64,000 nucleotides of DNA, taken from NCBI GenBank assembly GCA_020086605.1, contig JACBWW010000018.1, forward strand, positions 10,922,763-10,986,762, in the 5' to 3' direction. The position numbers were made by a program, and so were the translations under genes. The notes under the pieces are model-generated. The model was not told the origin of the DNA, did no database searches, and saw only the letters and a list, made by a program, of their open reading frames with translations. This document shows positions 21,401 through 34,800 of the stretch, in pieces (position 1 is the first letter of the stretch; each line of letters opens with the position of its first letter). The stretch comes from Lanius collurio (lineage: Eukaryota > Chordata > Aves > Passeriformes > Laniidae).

Positions 21401-24400
21401 ATATTTCCATAAATAAGCAGTTAATTACAAACATTTTTGCCAAGTGTAACCACATTTTTTATGTATTTGGGCTAGCAGTTTATTCTGTACACTGAATTTA
21501 TCTGCCCACCAAAACCATCGCTAGTATCACACTTGGATTTTCCCAGGAGGAACTCCTTTTTTCATGTCTGCTATTGCTAGAATTGATGTGTGGCAAGGAC
21601 ACAGTTGCAGTTACACATGGAGTTGGGTCTGTTCCTCGTCTCTAGCACAGCTCTTCGGTGGTAGATTATCAGAACTTCTCTGTTCTACAGACAGCTAAGC
21701 AAAGTGCTGCACTGTTTGGGTTCCAGTGCAGGAGCCACACGAGGTATGTTGGTGGGAATTGAAAGTAGCTGGTAAGGTTAGGGAAAGGGGGTTAATGAAC
21801 CATATACAAAAGCAATGGGTTTGAAGTTAAACTCTCACTTCACATGCATTGCAGGCAGCATGGGCCGTGTTTAAAATAACCCACACATTGGAAAGTCATC
21901 CAGAGAGAAGAGCTTTTGTTCCCGTGAGGTACACATGGCAATTTGCATGTGGTATACAATGATACCAGCATATGAATTGCAGGAAGAGCAGGTATTGGGG
22001 GGTCAGGATCTGTTTTGAACGTTTATTTGTGCTTAATATTTAGCAAAAAGAAAAGAAGTATAATTAGAAGACCATGAACCAGGGTAAGAGTTTTTTTCTT
22101 CCAGAGCAGAAACAATGAAGGGAGGATGTTTGCTGAAATAGCACCTGGATCCATGCAGCTGACAGATGTCTGCAGAAGGAAATCTGTTCAGTAGCCCATG
22201 ATCATCCTGTGTTCCACATAGATGTTGATTTTTTGTTCTACTGATTTCATTTTGCTGGCTGTTTTCTGCTTTGCATCCAAGAGGCAGAATAAATCTGACT
22301 TATGCTTTTCCTGACCCAGTGGCAAAGGAGCCTCTGGCCAAGCACTGGTGGGTGCTGGTGGCTCTTGTACAGTGTCCTGCAGGAAGGGGCCCAGGGCTTC
22401 ACTTCCACAGCCCTCCAGACTGCAGAGGCCTTGGGGGACATTATTTCCTGGTTCAGGCTGATGTGAAGTAGTAGCTTGCCAAAGGAAGCTTTGGGGCAGC
22501 TTATCAGCTACAAGTGCACCTTGTTGGGTACCAGTTAAAAAGAAAATGGTGTTTAACTGTGGGATAGCCATGTGTCTTGAAAATTCTTTCGCAATTCTTG
22601 TAGCTGGACTGAGCCCAGTTTCCAGGGAACTTTTTTCCCCACCAGTATCTGACTGTCAGGAGATGTAATTCACAGTGGCTGAAAGGTATGGTCAGATGAT
22701 TCCCCTAAAGGCAAATCACTTAAAGAGTATTCAGAGCATATGTTTGTAATTCAAATATCTGTGTTATTTAATGTTATATTTATTGAAGCCTGTTCTTCTC
22801 TAGGCCTTTGTTAACGTTTCTAGGTTCTTGCTTGTTGTCCTACTTAGAGACAGCTAAGTAACCCTTGATGTTTGTAGCAAACCACAAGGGAAAACAAGAA
22901 CAACAGCCTACCAATGCCCAATGCCTTTTGTAATTTGGATAGATGTCCGAGGTGTCAGAAGTGCCTTAAAGTAATTTGGTCTCTTAAGAGAAATGTTCCA
23001 TGCATTCAGCAGCTTCAAAACCAAGCAGTGCTAAAATTTATTTATTTTATATATTGAGTACAGTTTTGGGGTCAAAACGTTCACAGATACCCTTTGTATT
23101 CATCCTGGTTGTACATCTGCAGGTCTTTTCCCCAGTGTATTTGGGAAGGTTTTAATACCACATTTCAAAGCTGAATGGAATCTGGTAGCATTTACCTTAC
23201 TTGCTTAATATGTTAAAAGCCAGTAATATTTAACTGCTTTGATAGTGTAAATTGTAGACTATAGCCTCTTAACTACAAACTTGTTTTCCTAGTGAAAAAA
23301 AGGTAGAACATGTGCATTAACTGCTGGTTAAATTGTACACAAGGCTGTGGTAAACCTTTCACTTCTCCTATTTGCTGTGCATACGGTCTCTATATTTTAT
23401 ATTCAATACAATACTGTGTGATGATCTTTTCATTACAGTTAGCCCATGTACAACAGTACAACAGTAAGATTTCTGAAAAAAAAACCCTCAAAAATGATTT
23501 TGATACCACCTTGTTTTTTGGTGGAACAAAATAGTGCCTGGAGAAATTAAAAAGGAAAAAAGATAAAGAAAAAAGAATTTGCTCAAAATGAGTATTGAGG
23601 GTGCTGTGGATGGACCAGCAAATGATGTGGGAGGAGGTGACAATAAAACAAAACAGGAGAGCACTGGAAGCTGCTGCTGTAGTTCATCAGCTGAATTGCT
23701 CCTATATTTTCCTGTCCATAGGCATCCTGGCTGTAGGGAACGAGGGAATCTCTTACCACTTCACAATTCAGCAAGGAAAGGGTGAACTTTCAGCAGTGAC
23801 TGACACAAAAGAAATCACTGAAGATGGTGTACAATGTAGGAATTTTAAGTAGACTGTTCTAGGCCAAGTCTTTCCCCAAAGAGAACTCTTGGGGGTTGCT
23901 GAATCTGTATAAGGCTGCTAAGCAATCCTTTTGGGTAGGTAAAGTGCCACACTCGGGGCTTTAAAGTGTGGCTCAGCTGTGAAAATCTCTCACAGAGGAC
24001 TGAATGTTCAAGGTTTGTGCTGCAATATCTATATACTTCTTTATTTTTGCAGAATGAAGCAGGAAGTGTCTCCAAGCCCAGCAGGAAAGATATAATAATC
24101 TCCGATCTGATTTCCTTTGCATGTTCTGGGTTTCACAGAAGGAGAATACAGGTGTGTGGGCTCAGAGGAGTCCAGGAGTCCTCTGAGAAGAGGGCTTGAA
24201 AATACCTTGTGGTTTACTTTAGCAAGTAAGTCAAAGTGCAGGAGAGAGGCTGAGAAGTGGCAAAGAATTGGTTAATCCTGAAATGTAAAGCACATGGAAA
24301 ATCCAGACTACGATTCTGATTTTCAGAAAATGTTTTGCTTCTTCCCCACCATTCTCCCATCTTAGGTGTATACATTTTTCTTCATAGTTTTTCTTCAGCT

Positions 24401-26870
24401 TTTAAATCCAGATTACAATGCTGTGAAGTGAATGCATTTTTGTGCTGTGCCATAATAAGATAATATTTGCCTGTACAGAGTTTCATAATGCAAACTTCTG
24501 TGGGAAAAGATACCTCAAGAGCTCCAACAGGAACTTTGCCTTGTTCTGTTTTGGGAAAAAGATAAACGTTTGTGGTCTTGATTCCATTTACTCCAGTGCT
24601 TTCCTGTCAGCTTGAAAGGATCAGAGGAGTTCAGTCCTACTGGAACTGGTTTTGAAAGATTAAGATTTGAACACTGTAATCTTCCCTATACCACAGTGCT
24701 GAATGGATTCAGCAGAGCAGTTAAACACACACTTTAAATTGAAGTTTAAATGAAGTTGCACAGAAGGCAGTTTGCATTTTTGTTTGTCTAAAATGCGTTT
24801 GAAGACCATTAGGACATTCATCCTTTCAGGAAACCTATATTAGACACCAGAGGAAATTGATTACATCTAGTTTTTATATAACCTTAACGTGCACTGGGAT
24901 CGCTGTCCATTGATTTTTGGGTTTAATGATCAGAATAGAAAATTAAAAAGAAGCAAAATATTTAGGAAACTATTATTGTGACTGCATCAAGCTAATCATG
25001 CAAGTAAAAGGCTTTAATGATAGTGAAAAGAAAATGCTCTGTAAATTTTAGAGTCTGTATGTTACATTTTCAGCTGTTACATATCCAGAAGCTGGTAGTA
25101 CCATTCAGTTTTGCTTCTCTGCTAACTTAAGTCTATATTCAGACAAAAATTTAAAGAAAGATTGATCTCCAACTTCCTCTTACAGTTGGAGTAATATTTG
25201 ACTGAAGAGAGGCAGCAAATTGAGTAGACTGATCTACAGATTGCATCATCCTTTTCACCTATTTGTAGCACCTTCTTAGTCAGGAAAGCGCTCCTGTATC
25301 TATGAAATAAACTTGCAGAGAAGGAGAATGTCTCCTTAGCAGGCAGTGTAGTGCTGTTTGTCCTTGGTTTACAAAGGAGACATAGTTTTATTGATTCAGT
25401 TTTTTGAAACTGTCTTTTGAGTAGTTATGGTAAAATTTTAGCCTTAGTGAAACTAAAACTTGTTTTAGCTTGGCATGATAGCAGTAATTTTTTAAAATAT
25501 TGGCTTCATTGAGGGTGCATCTCAATATCATCTCTTAACTAAGTTCATATACTCTGGTCCTTCCATACATAATGGAGAGGCTCTTTCAGACAGTGATTTA
25601 AAACCTAGAAATATAAATTATTCGATATTACCTAAAAAAAGAAAATAAATTAAAAAATGAAACAATAATATCCAGGAAATTCTGCTAAAGGAATACACAA
25701 AGCAAAAATGCTGGTACATGGATATCAAATTTAATGCCATGAATTGTCTGACATAAGAGATATATATGAATGTGGGACTGTCATTTAATATTTCCCAAAT
25801 GAAATTGAAAAGGTAAAAGTTAAAAGTGATTGTTCCAGTAGTGTGTGCATAGGAGAGCTGGCTAAAATTGAAAAAGGTGCTTCAGTATTTTGAACTTCAA
25901 AGATGAATATTTCTTGAAATGTCACTGTTCCATTACATATGGCTCATAACCTTTAAATGTGGTTACAGTAAACCAAAATGTATTTCAGATTCAACACATT
26001 AATCCTTGATGAGAGATGTGCAGAGCTGTCATTTTCTCCGAGCATTCATGTGTGGTCACTGGGGTTTCCACAGGTCTGTTCCACAGAGACACTCTGCCTT
26101 TTAGCAAGTAAACACAGATTTTTCTTTTCCCCGGAGGAAACTGAGAAAAATCTATCCTCAAAAAAAGGCAGCTCCATACAATCTACAGTGCTACCCTCTT
26201 GCTTCTGTTAAACTTTCCAGAGCTAAGAACCCATTTTTACAATGCTGCTGTAAAACTTTGCCTTTATTTGTTTGTAATTTTTAAAAACATCTTTGGTAAA
26301 CATTGTCAGTGAATCTGCATGTTTTCACCCAAGTGCCATCTGGAACTGTCCATCTTTCAACCTGACTGTTTAAAAATGAGGAGATTCCGCCAAGAAATCT
26401 ATTTTTTCTGTTGGTTTGAGAACTCCTGCATAATATTTGTTAGCCTGCATACCTCCAACCTTTCTCAGTATTTTGGAAGAGTGACTTTTCTAATGGGTTT
26501 ATTATTTGCCAAGTGTTCTCTGTGCATATATAGGTCATTGCATAACATGGCACTGAAGCTGTATTGCTTTGGGGGGACAGAAGCATTTCCAGAAATATTT
26601 TTAAAAGAACAAAGACAAATTGTTCAGAGGCGGAAATTTAACAGCAGTTGGATTCCTCTACCCCTATGACTCTTATTCTATAAACTGTGATAACCATTTC
26701 TGAGGGAGGAAGGAAGTTGAATGCAGAAACATCTGTGCTAAATGTCCAGTGGCTTTGGCACCTGAGCAGTGAAGTCTCATAATATGAAAGACCTAGGCTG
26801 GTGGAGAGAACTGGGAGCGCAAAAGCAAGAAATCTCCTGGGCTGATAGTTTGATAGATGGAGGAAAAGCC
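18401..26870. other. Intergenic, no gene seen
   Basis: AT-rich DNA after the probable gene end. Open frames are short, lie on both strands and match no family I recognise. Somewhat GC-richer patches occur around 20.0-20.3 kb and 22.3-22.5 kb without identifiable content. A small pair of GTATATAC palindromes is at 20571-20590. The extended AATAAA at 21379-21384 has no gene nearby to serve. Confidence 0.7.
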
Positions 26871-27130
26871 TCAATGACACAAAGGGAGTCACCCACCACG
26901 TCCCACCAGCCAGTCCCAGAGCAGGGCAAGGCAACCCCAATTCCTCCCTGTGCCACAATGCTGCTGGGGCTGCGGGTGGGGTGTGCCCGACTGTCCCCTC
27001 CCACCCTCCTGCTCACCCTCACCCTGCTTCCTGGGGGACACAGTGGGGACTGGAGAAAGCCTTGCCAGGATGCCCACAGTGCCAGCTGGAACGCTGGTGC
27101 ATTACCCAGCCTGGTGTAGTCACAACCCCA
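26870..27130. other. GC-richer island, unidentified
   Basis: This patch is clearly richer in G and C than the surrounding desert, with frames open on both strands because stop codons are rare at this composition (up to 142 codons on the minus strand). None of the translations resembles a protein family I know, and CCC/ACC-type low-complexity wording dominates. It could be an old GC-rich repeat or an unidentified non-coding exon; I cannot decide. Confidence 0.4.
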
Positions 27131-28815
27131 AACCTCAGCATGGTGTGGGCTGCCATGAAACAAAGCCAGTACTGATGATCCAGGTGGAACTGGAGAGAGA
27201 CTCACAAAGGTGGCTGTTAGAAGGGAGAATATGTTTATTTCACCTGCTTATGCTTCGTTTAAATCTCTTGGATTTTGGGGGTCAAATTGTCCTATTAGGA
27301 AGGCTGATGAGTGAGCTCAGATGATGAGTGGTTTATTGAACATGACCTAATTATAATGAGGGGAATGGGAAATATTTTTGGACAGGCTTTGAAAAGCTCT
27401 GTGGGAAAGAGGCACCCAAGGTTGTCTTGGTGTGGCAGGAGGGGATGAATGGAAGTTAATTCTTGAAAGACTTCTTCAGGCACTTAGGCATTTGGATGGT
27501 GGGTGCTATATAGGAACTCAGAATAGTTCAACTGTGTTTGAACTCATTGAAGGATTAAATCCCCTTCAGAGCAGCAGCATGATTTTGAGTTTCTTTGGAG
27601 TACCCTGCAGTGAGTGAGTTTATATCTTTCAAAGACAGACAGATAAATTAGTGCCCACAGTAGCTGTCTCAACTAGATTTGAGTTTGTAGCAGTTTGGAT
27701 TCTCTCCACAGAAATGAACAATTACCCATTATCTCAGCAACCCCAAAGGACTGTGCTCTATTTTTGAGTACAAGGTTCCATGGGCTGCACAGTTCAGTAC
27801 TTGTTTCAAATACCCTGAAATATGCCAGTAATCAGTGGTGGAGGATGTGATCTTCCACTGAGTCCCACACATGATACACTGGTTACATGATAATAAAACT
27901 GATGGCAAATTGCCCCAAAGCCCTGGGAGCTGGACTGAGGGAGGAGTGAAAAGCAGTGGCTGTTTTGGTGTTCTTTTGCTGCCAGCTCTGAGGGTGTAAC
28001 ACGGTTGGGGAGCTGCAGGGAAGGAGCATGAGGGACTTTTTCTGGCCTCTATTGTTTATCAGCTACAGCTGAAAAACTTGTAATTGCCCAAAGGAATTAC
28101 AGTCTTAGTCTTAAGTGCTCAAGATCTCTCAGTTTAGGTTTTCAACTGATTTCAAGAGTGTGACTGGGAGAAATAATATAATACATAAGAGACTATAATT
28201 CTGGAGTAATTTGGGGGAGAGAATACAGCAAAATTGGTTGCAAATGTCCCCCTCCTTTATTTTTTTAAGAATACAGTGTTCATAATACCTTGACTTTTAA
28301 CCTGTAGAATTGCTATTACTGTTAGCATCACTAACATGCCAAACAAATACATTTTTTCTTTTTGTCCTGATGTTACAATAATGATATAGCTATAACAAAG
28401 CCAATTGCACAGAATAACTACACATTCTGAAAAGAATCTTGATCATTGTTAGTATTTTGAAAAGCAAAAGCTGGAATTTCTGGAGGGCTGCACTATAAAT
28501 TCTCACAAAAGGGTGTTAAATTTATCAATTATGGACATTTTAAAGCTCCTATAGACCTGTATTTGAATGCATTTCTAGAAGCTACTGTATTACTGTTATG
28601 ATTACTATGATGTTATTGTGATGGCTTGATTTCCTTGTCACAAAACTTTGGTTTCAATTGTTGCCCATGTAAGATCATATGAAATCAAATGGCAACTTAA
28701 AAATTTATTCTGATAAGTTTAAATATGGATTCAGGAAAAGTAAGTCTGGGAGAAGTGCTAAATACAGAATTCCAAAAGCATTCTTATTGTGGAGAACAAC
28801 ATTTTATCTTTCTCA

Positions 28816-28841
28816 TTTTTTTTTCTTCTTTTTTTTTTTTT
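28816..28841. repeat. T-rich pyrimidine tract
   Basis: An uninterrupted pyrimidine run, T9 then CTTC-type interruption then T12 or so, ending at an A at 28842. It is simple sequence in the desert and may be a degenerate poly-A remnant on the minus strand. Confidence 0.8.
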
Positions 28842-31800
28842 AATATTTGTGGACTGGAAAATATATTTTTTTTAGATAAGACAAACAAGTTGTTTTTTAA
28901 GGTCTTAAGGGAATCAAACGTGTGCTCTGGACTGTGTTGTACCCTCAGCTACCTGAAGCTGGTCTCCCTTGTTTCCCACCCCCCATGGGGCAAGGATAGA
29001 GTGCTGAGATTTGGAGAGAAGACTTCTGACCCTCCAATGGTTGCTGACGAGCAAATATCTTTAGTTTTTGATTCTGCTTATCTTACCTTTTGGGATTTAC
29101 TAATATGGATCTCTCTTCTCTACAAACCCAAGCTGACAAGAAACCTTGAGAAGTACAATCAGGTTTGAAGCCACAACTCCTTTACAAAATAAAATCACTG
29201 TTCTCGCACCAAGTGTGAATAGGATGGCTCAGTGCTGTATTCAGTTGACAGTTTGCATTTTGCCTGAGCTTTAGGTGTCTTATGGCATCTAGGGAACCAA
29301 ATGTTATCCTTTGTTATTTTAGTAAACTGACTTAAAATATATCCTTTTAGTCTCATGGCGAGATTAAAGCTCAGTGTGCTTTATAAACTGGACATTATTT
29401 CTATTCTAACAGTAGGGAAGCTCAAATATTTTAGTTAGCATTCAGAACAATATTTTTGTCTTTTCTTGTGGTCCTTTAATTTTTTTCGTACCATAGATCT
29501 TTAAATATTTTTTTTTCTTTGAACAGGTAAGTAGTTTTGGGTAAAATGTTAGAATAGATTTGCCTCTCCTAGTGTATAAAATGAGTTCTTCATGATCCTG
29601 TATTAGAAGTGTTACAGCCTCTTCTCTGCAAAAAGCACATTCTGTAAGAAGTTATTAACAGTAGGAAATTAAGCTAAGGTGCCAAATAACCCAACTGTAC
29701 TTTTCACAGTAATGAGTAATCTGTGCTTCTTTTCCTAATGCATTGACTAAAAAGGCTTGTTTAGTGTGTGTGCTTCACACTGTAATATAGTGCTTCATTT
29801 CCCTCATAATTTCTGGAGCTGGGAGCTGCAGTAATGGTTTTCTGGGCCTTAGCACACTGCTTGATCTTGCAAAGTCTATTTCATGGTCTGCTAGATCCTA
29901 ATGGAGATTGTTGGTAATGAGATAACACTTATTTATATAAAAGGAAATTTACTGCCAACTGCCTAAAACTTGCAAGCAATTGAAGTAATGAGTTAAGTTT
30001 TTAGTTTATTTATCAGTATGTAAGGAAATTTACAGAGGTCAGTTTCAACTCCCTAAAATGCCCCAAATACTATATAGGTCAGGGTACCAAGACACAGTGT
30101 CTTTGAAAACTTTTAAATGAGGTGGTATATTAATGGTTCTGTTGGAGATACATTTGTGTCTGGAGCTTCTGCTTCCCAAGCAATTAAATAATTTGGCAAC
30201 AAATGTTACACCTCATTCAGTAAAATCAGATATTATGTGCATCTGTTAATGTAATCAACCTTAGAGCTGAAGCACATGCAAAAAGGTGGGGAACTTGTGC
30301 AGCTGCTCTTGAGAGGCTTTGAGGGTGACCTTGGTATCAGCTGTGCTAATGGTGTTTTTAGCAGAGCCTCTGCAGGAGCCTTTTGCCTGGAGCCACACCA
30401 TGAGTTATCCCTGCATTGGAGAGTGCATAATTGTTTAAGAGAAGAGAGGAAAAATTGCCATTCTAAATTCTCAAGTGAAATCTACAGCACACCAGTGAAG
30501 GCCAAATGGGTAAGTCTATCATGGCAATATAGATGCTGTACAAACCAAAGAGAATGAAAAGATTGTTACTCCCCAAGAGCTTGTGTGCAGTGCTCGCCAT
30601 GTCAGCTTCAACTTGGGGGATGTGTCCTAGTATGCACACAGAGCTTTATTTTCAAATGCTGGTGATGAGGATGCTCCATTTCAGATTTTTTGAGGAGGTT
30701 TTGTTTAGATAGCACTCATTTTTGGGTGATGAATATTTTCTAGTCGGAGAGATTTCTGATTGGAGACTCATCAAAATTATATTCCTTTTGCAATCATGAA
30801 ACAAATTATAAACAGTGAAGTGTTCAAAAATCTGTCAGCCTATGTATGCATTTACAGTAGGAGGGAAAGAATATTGAGGAAGTTGTCTCTGTTGCTCACA
30901 AGGTTAGTAAGTGGGTTATATATTGATTTGAAGTTCAGTTCTGTACCTGTAGAACAGAGTAATAATGTAATGAGTTCAGAGGTTTCCTGAGTTCAAGTTT
31001 GAAGTAGTGAAGCCATGGCTTAATTTTTTAGGTCGTATCAAATCTATGCCAATAATTCTTTAGGGGATGGCACATTATGTGTGCACCTACCACTTTTGAA
31101 GGCTAGAGACTCTTAAAAATGTCTATTAACTCTGTTTTAATAAAACCTTCATATCCCAAGTGTTAGAGACACTGATGATTAAGATTTCAAGTGCAGTGGC
31201 CTCAGGCATTGTATCTAACTTTCAGAAACCTTTCCAAGTTATCTAAAAAAATAACAACTTATTCACTTTTTACTTTCTTTTTAAAAAATTCACGATCTCA
31301 GGGCTTTCTAAGGCTATGAAGTTGGCAGATTTTACAACACAGGAAGAGCAATTTAAGTGTTACAATAGAAGCTTATTAAATGGCTTAAGATATGTATGTT
31401 GCCTTTTCATTTGAATTTCTACAATGCCCAAACAATGTGGAAAATATGTTTTAGGAGGGTGCAAGAGAAAGTTTTTATCAGTAAGAGGGTGGGCAAAAAC
31501 TGGCAAGCTTTGCCAGTGTTATGGGAGGTAAGATTTTAGGTTTTACAGTTTTCAGATTTTGCTTTGTCTTGTTCTTTGTAAATGGCATTAAGTTGAAACT
31601 ACAGAGTTTTATTTTGTTTTTCCTGGAGAGAGCATTTGTTTGGGTTGGGTTATTTTGTGCCTGCTTGGTTAGTTAAGAGAAATTGTGCTTTCAATTATAG
31701 TGTTATAAATCCAGAATAACTTAATATTCATGTGCTGTTAGTCTAGACTAGATGTGACAGAAAACCAGAACCTAGCTACAGTATTTGTTGATGAGTAGGA

Positions 31801-34800
31801 TGGAGATGAGACTTCAGAGAGCAAGATCTTAATTCATGTCCCAATACTTCTGATACTACTGATATTAATTTCAGTTTATGTTTTAAAAATATTTAAAATA
31901 CTGGTTCAGGAAATAAGTGTAAAGAAAAGAATCCTCTTTGATCTGCACATATGCTACTGGGAGAAGTACCTTTTGCTCCTTCCCTGCCTTTGTAGCTGTG
32001 AAAAGCCGACCAAGCAGAGAAGAAAGTTTCCACAAAGCAGCTGAGCTTGCAGGTTCAACTCTCCCCTATGGCTCTCAGCTCTGTAGTCCTGCCATGGTCC
32101 TCACTCAGGCACTGGCAAACCTACAGTTGTTTGAGCAGCCACTCCATGCAGCTGAACTGAAAACTCATGAGGAAAAACAAGCTTTCCAACTCCAGGATTT
32201 CTGAATCAGCTCCATGAAGCAGTTCACTTGGCAGTTACATTCTGGTTTTTTTTCCATTGCTGGGAAAAACTCTGGGAGGGGTTGAGTGGAACTGGGGTAG
32301 GACACAGGATGCTCCCGGAGCTGGCCTGAATGAGCACTGATGGTCAGCTGGGAGCTTAATGTTATCAGTGATGGAGGGTGCATTAGTGATTCCTAAAGCC
32401 AGCAGTAGCGTGTGCGCTGTGCCCAGAGTGGCTGCTGAACTGGGACAGCAGGGTGGCTCTGGAAACAGCATGTGGTTGGCACCCATCCCTGTCCCAAGAA
32501 TGGCTTAGTCCACTGAGGGTAGGATTTTACCCTGTGTCAGGAAAAGCACAGTTAAAGCTGCGCATCAGCTAGATAGTTCACTTTTTTTGAATGTAGGTTA
32601 ATGCCAGACCCAATCTATTTTGTATTAGTTTTTCTTCTGAATTTATAAAAGAACCAGAACTCTCTGTTCTCTGGGCATGTCAATCAACCAAATTAAAGCA
32701 CAGAAACCTATTGAATAAACACTACAATCAGTGTAGAAAGAAAACAAGTAGCAATCACCCAGTATCTCACTGAGTAACTGTGCAGAACCAATGATTAACA
32801 CTAATGACCTGTCCCTGTGGCACAGTTGCCCTTCAGCACTTTTAAATCACAATACCCAAATCTCTCACAGCACATTCTTGGGTCAGACTGGGCTATTTCA
32901 AATCGGTAAGGCAAAGGCATAGTAAGAGTGCTGAAGTAGCTTATTTTTACAGAGCAGGGCTGGCCTTGGGGTATTAGCTGCTTTCAGCTGCCTCAGTGCT
33001 TTTTGGGGCCAGAGGCAACCTCTCAGCAAGGCAGGTGGCAGATCTGAAAGGGCTTAGGTCAGAAAGTACACCTTGGAAAGTGCAGGTCTCTCCTGCTTGC
33101 TGTGAAACTCCCACTGAATGTGTTCATTGCTTGCACCCCACAGCAATTCCCTCTGAGCTGCTGTCTTGTCCTATTTCATTCTGAAGATGGATATGTGCTC
33201 TGTCTTGAGGCTTTCAGAAGCTGACCAGACACTGCAGAAAGTAATGTGAATAGCAGTTAATAAGTCATATGAAGGAGAGGTGTAATTTTGCTCACCAAAA
33301 ACATGCATGACATTGTAAGCACATGGGGTCACCAACAGAGGAAATGCCATATGTCCTGCCTAAGAGGCACAGAGGTGCCACTGGCATCACAGAATCACTT
33401 AGGCTGTAGCTGAAACCCATTTTAGCATTGTAACAGCCAAGGCTCTTATCCATGCTTGTGGCTTTTGGAACAACAAATGCCATTTGAGATTCCAAGTTTG
33501 TTTTTCAGCATCACTGTGGCAGAGCCATCATCACCATGACAGCCAGCCCCAGACAGCAGCACAAACCTGTCACAGCAGCAGACACTGCACAGGCTCAATT
33601 TTGGATGCCTGAAAGGGAGTGCTTCCCAAGGGTTACTCAGAGGGTGTTCTCCACTCCAATATCAGCCACTGTCCCAGTGTGATCTAGGGTACTACACTGG
33701 TATTGCATTTCCAGCTTCAACTGGATAAATGTTTCACTTTCTGTGAGCGGTTGGTATCATTAAATGGTCCCTGTATTCAACACTGCTTTGCAAAAACTGC
33801 TTCACAATAAGAGATAACTAACTGTAAATCCATAAAACTATTCTTAATTTTCCCTCATGAAAGGTATTATAAACTGTAAATGATTAAGCATTTCTCATGT
33901 ATCTGGATTTTTAAATTTTATTTTAAGAAAGTGGCTTAAATAGAGTATAAAATCAGTAGGTCAGATCATACTGAAATGGTAGACTAACAGATGTAGCAAC
34001 TATGAAGGTGTTGCATTGCTTAAAATGTTAAGTATGTATTTTGTATCAGAAATAGGGGCTTTTCAAAGTTACAAAAGTTCCTATTTTAATTGGAATAGCA
34101 AAAAAATCTTAATGTGAAAATAGCATGTTCTAGGAACTACAGCACTTTGATCATTACACCTTTTACTAAAATACTACATAATACAAGTTTCTTTAATAAA
34201 AATGACATGATTTTAAAAATAATTATATTTGCTGGATTTTGAGCTCAGAAAAAACACACCAGTGCTGAGAAACAGATGAAATTACAAAGCTGTATTGGAA
34301 AAGAACCAGCATGGTAAAATATTATTAACAATTATTTTAATCGACTATACGTTGCCAAGAACTGAGAGCTCGAGAGAAAGTTGTCACAAAGATGTGATGT
34401 AGCACAAGTGGTAGCTGAAATTGAGACTGTTAAACAAAAATCTATTCAAACCAGAACTAAAATGACAATTCTACAATGGTATCTATGTGTGCGAAACCCA
34501 AATTGAAGGTTATGGATGAGCTTCAAACCAACAGATCTGGGACTGGTGTAATTATTGTGCTGAGCTATTATTGCAAACTCTTCATTCAGCTTAGCCTTCC
34601 AGGGTACCACACATAATGAAGTTTAGAGGCTCTTACTTAATTTAAAGCTGCTCATAGAGGTCGATGCCTCTTGGCAATGCTGCCAAGTCTTGTTGAGTCT
34701 TAAAAGGGAGCAGCAGGCTTTAGGCTTGAGGTGTTAGATGTGGATAACTTCAGTGGATTCTGACAGATTCAGAGGTGTTGTTAATGTGTAGAAGGAAGGT

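Noticed and set aside
22190..22480. GC-richer patch with a 127-codon minus-strand frame, considered as an LTR or gene
   Set aside because: No LTR ends, no shared blocks with the two LTR copies in the window, and no protein similarity.
26777..27205. 142-codon minus-strand frame as a protein gene
   Set aside because: Same composition effect, with competing frames of 116 and 124 codons on the other strand and no recognisable domain.
28725..29168. 147-codon plus-strand frame
   Set aside because: It begins in AT-rich sequence, passes through a poly-T tract giving a phenylalanine run, and resembles no known protein.
33388..33420. Possible CR1 remnant (CACAGAATCACTTAGG)
   Set aside because: Only about 16 bases resemble the CR1 3' region and the continuation does not match.
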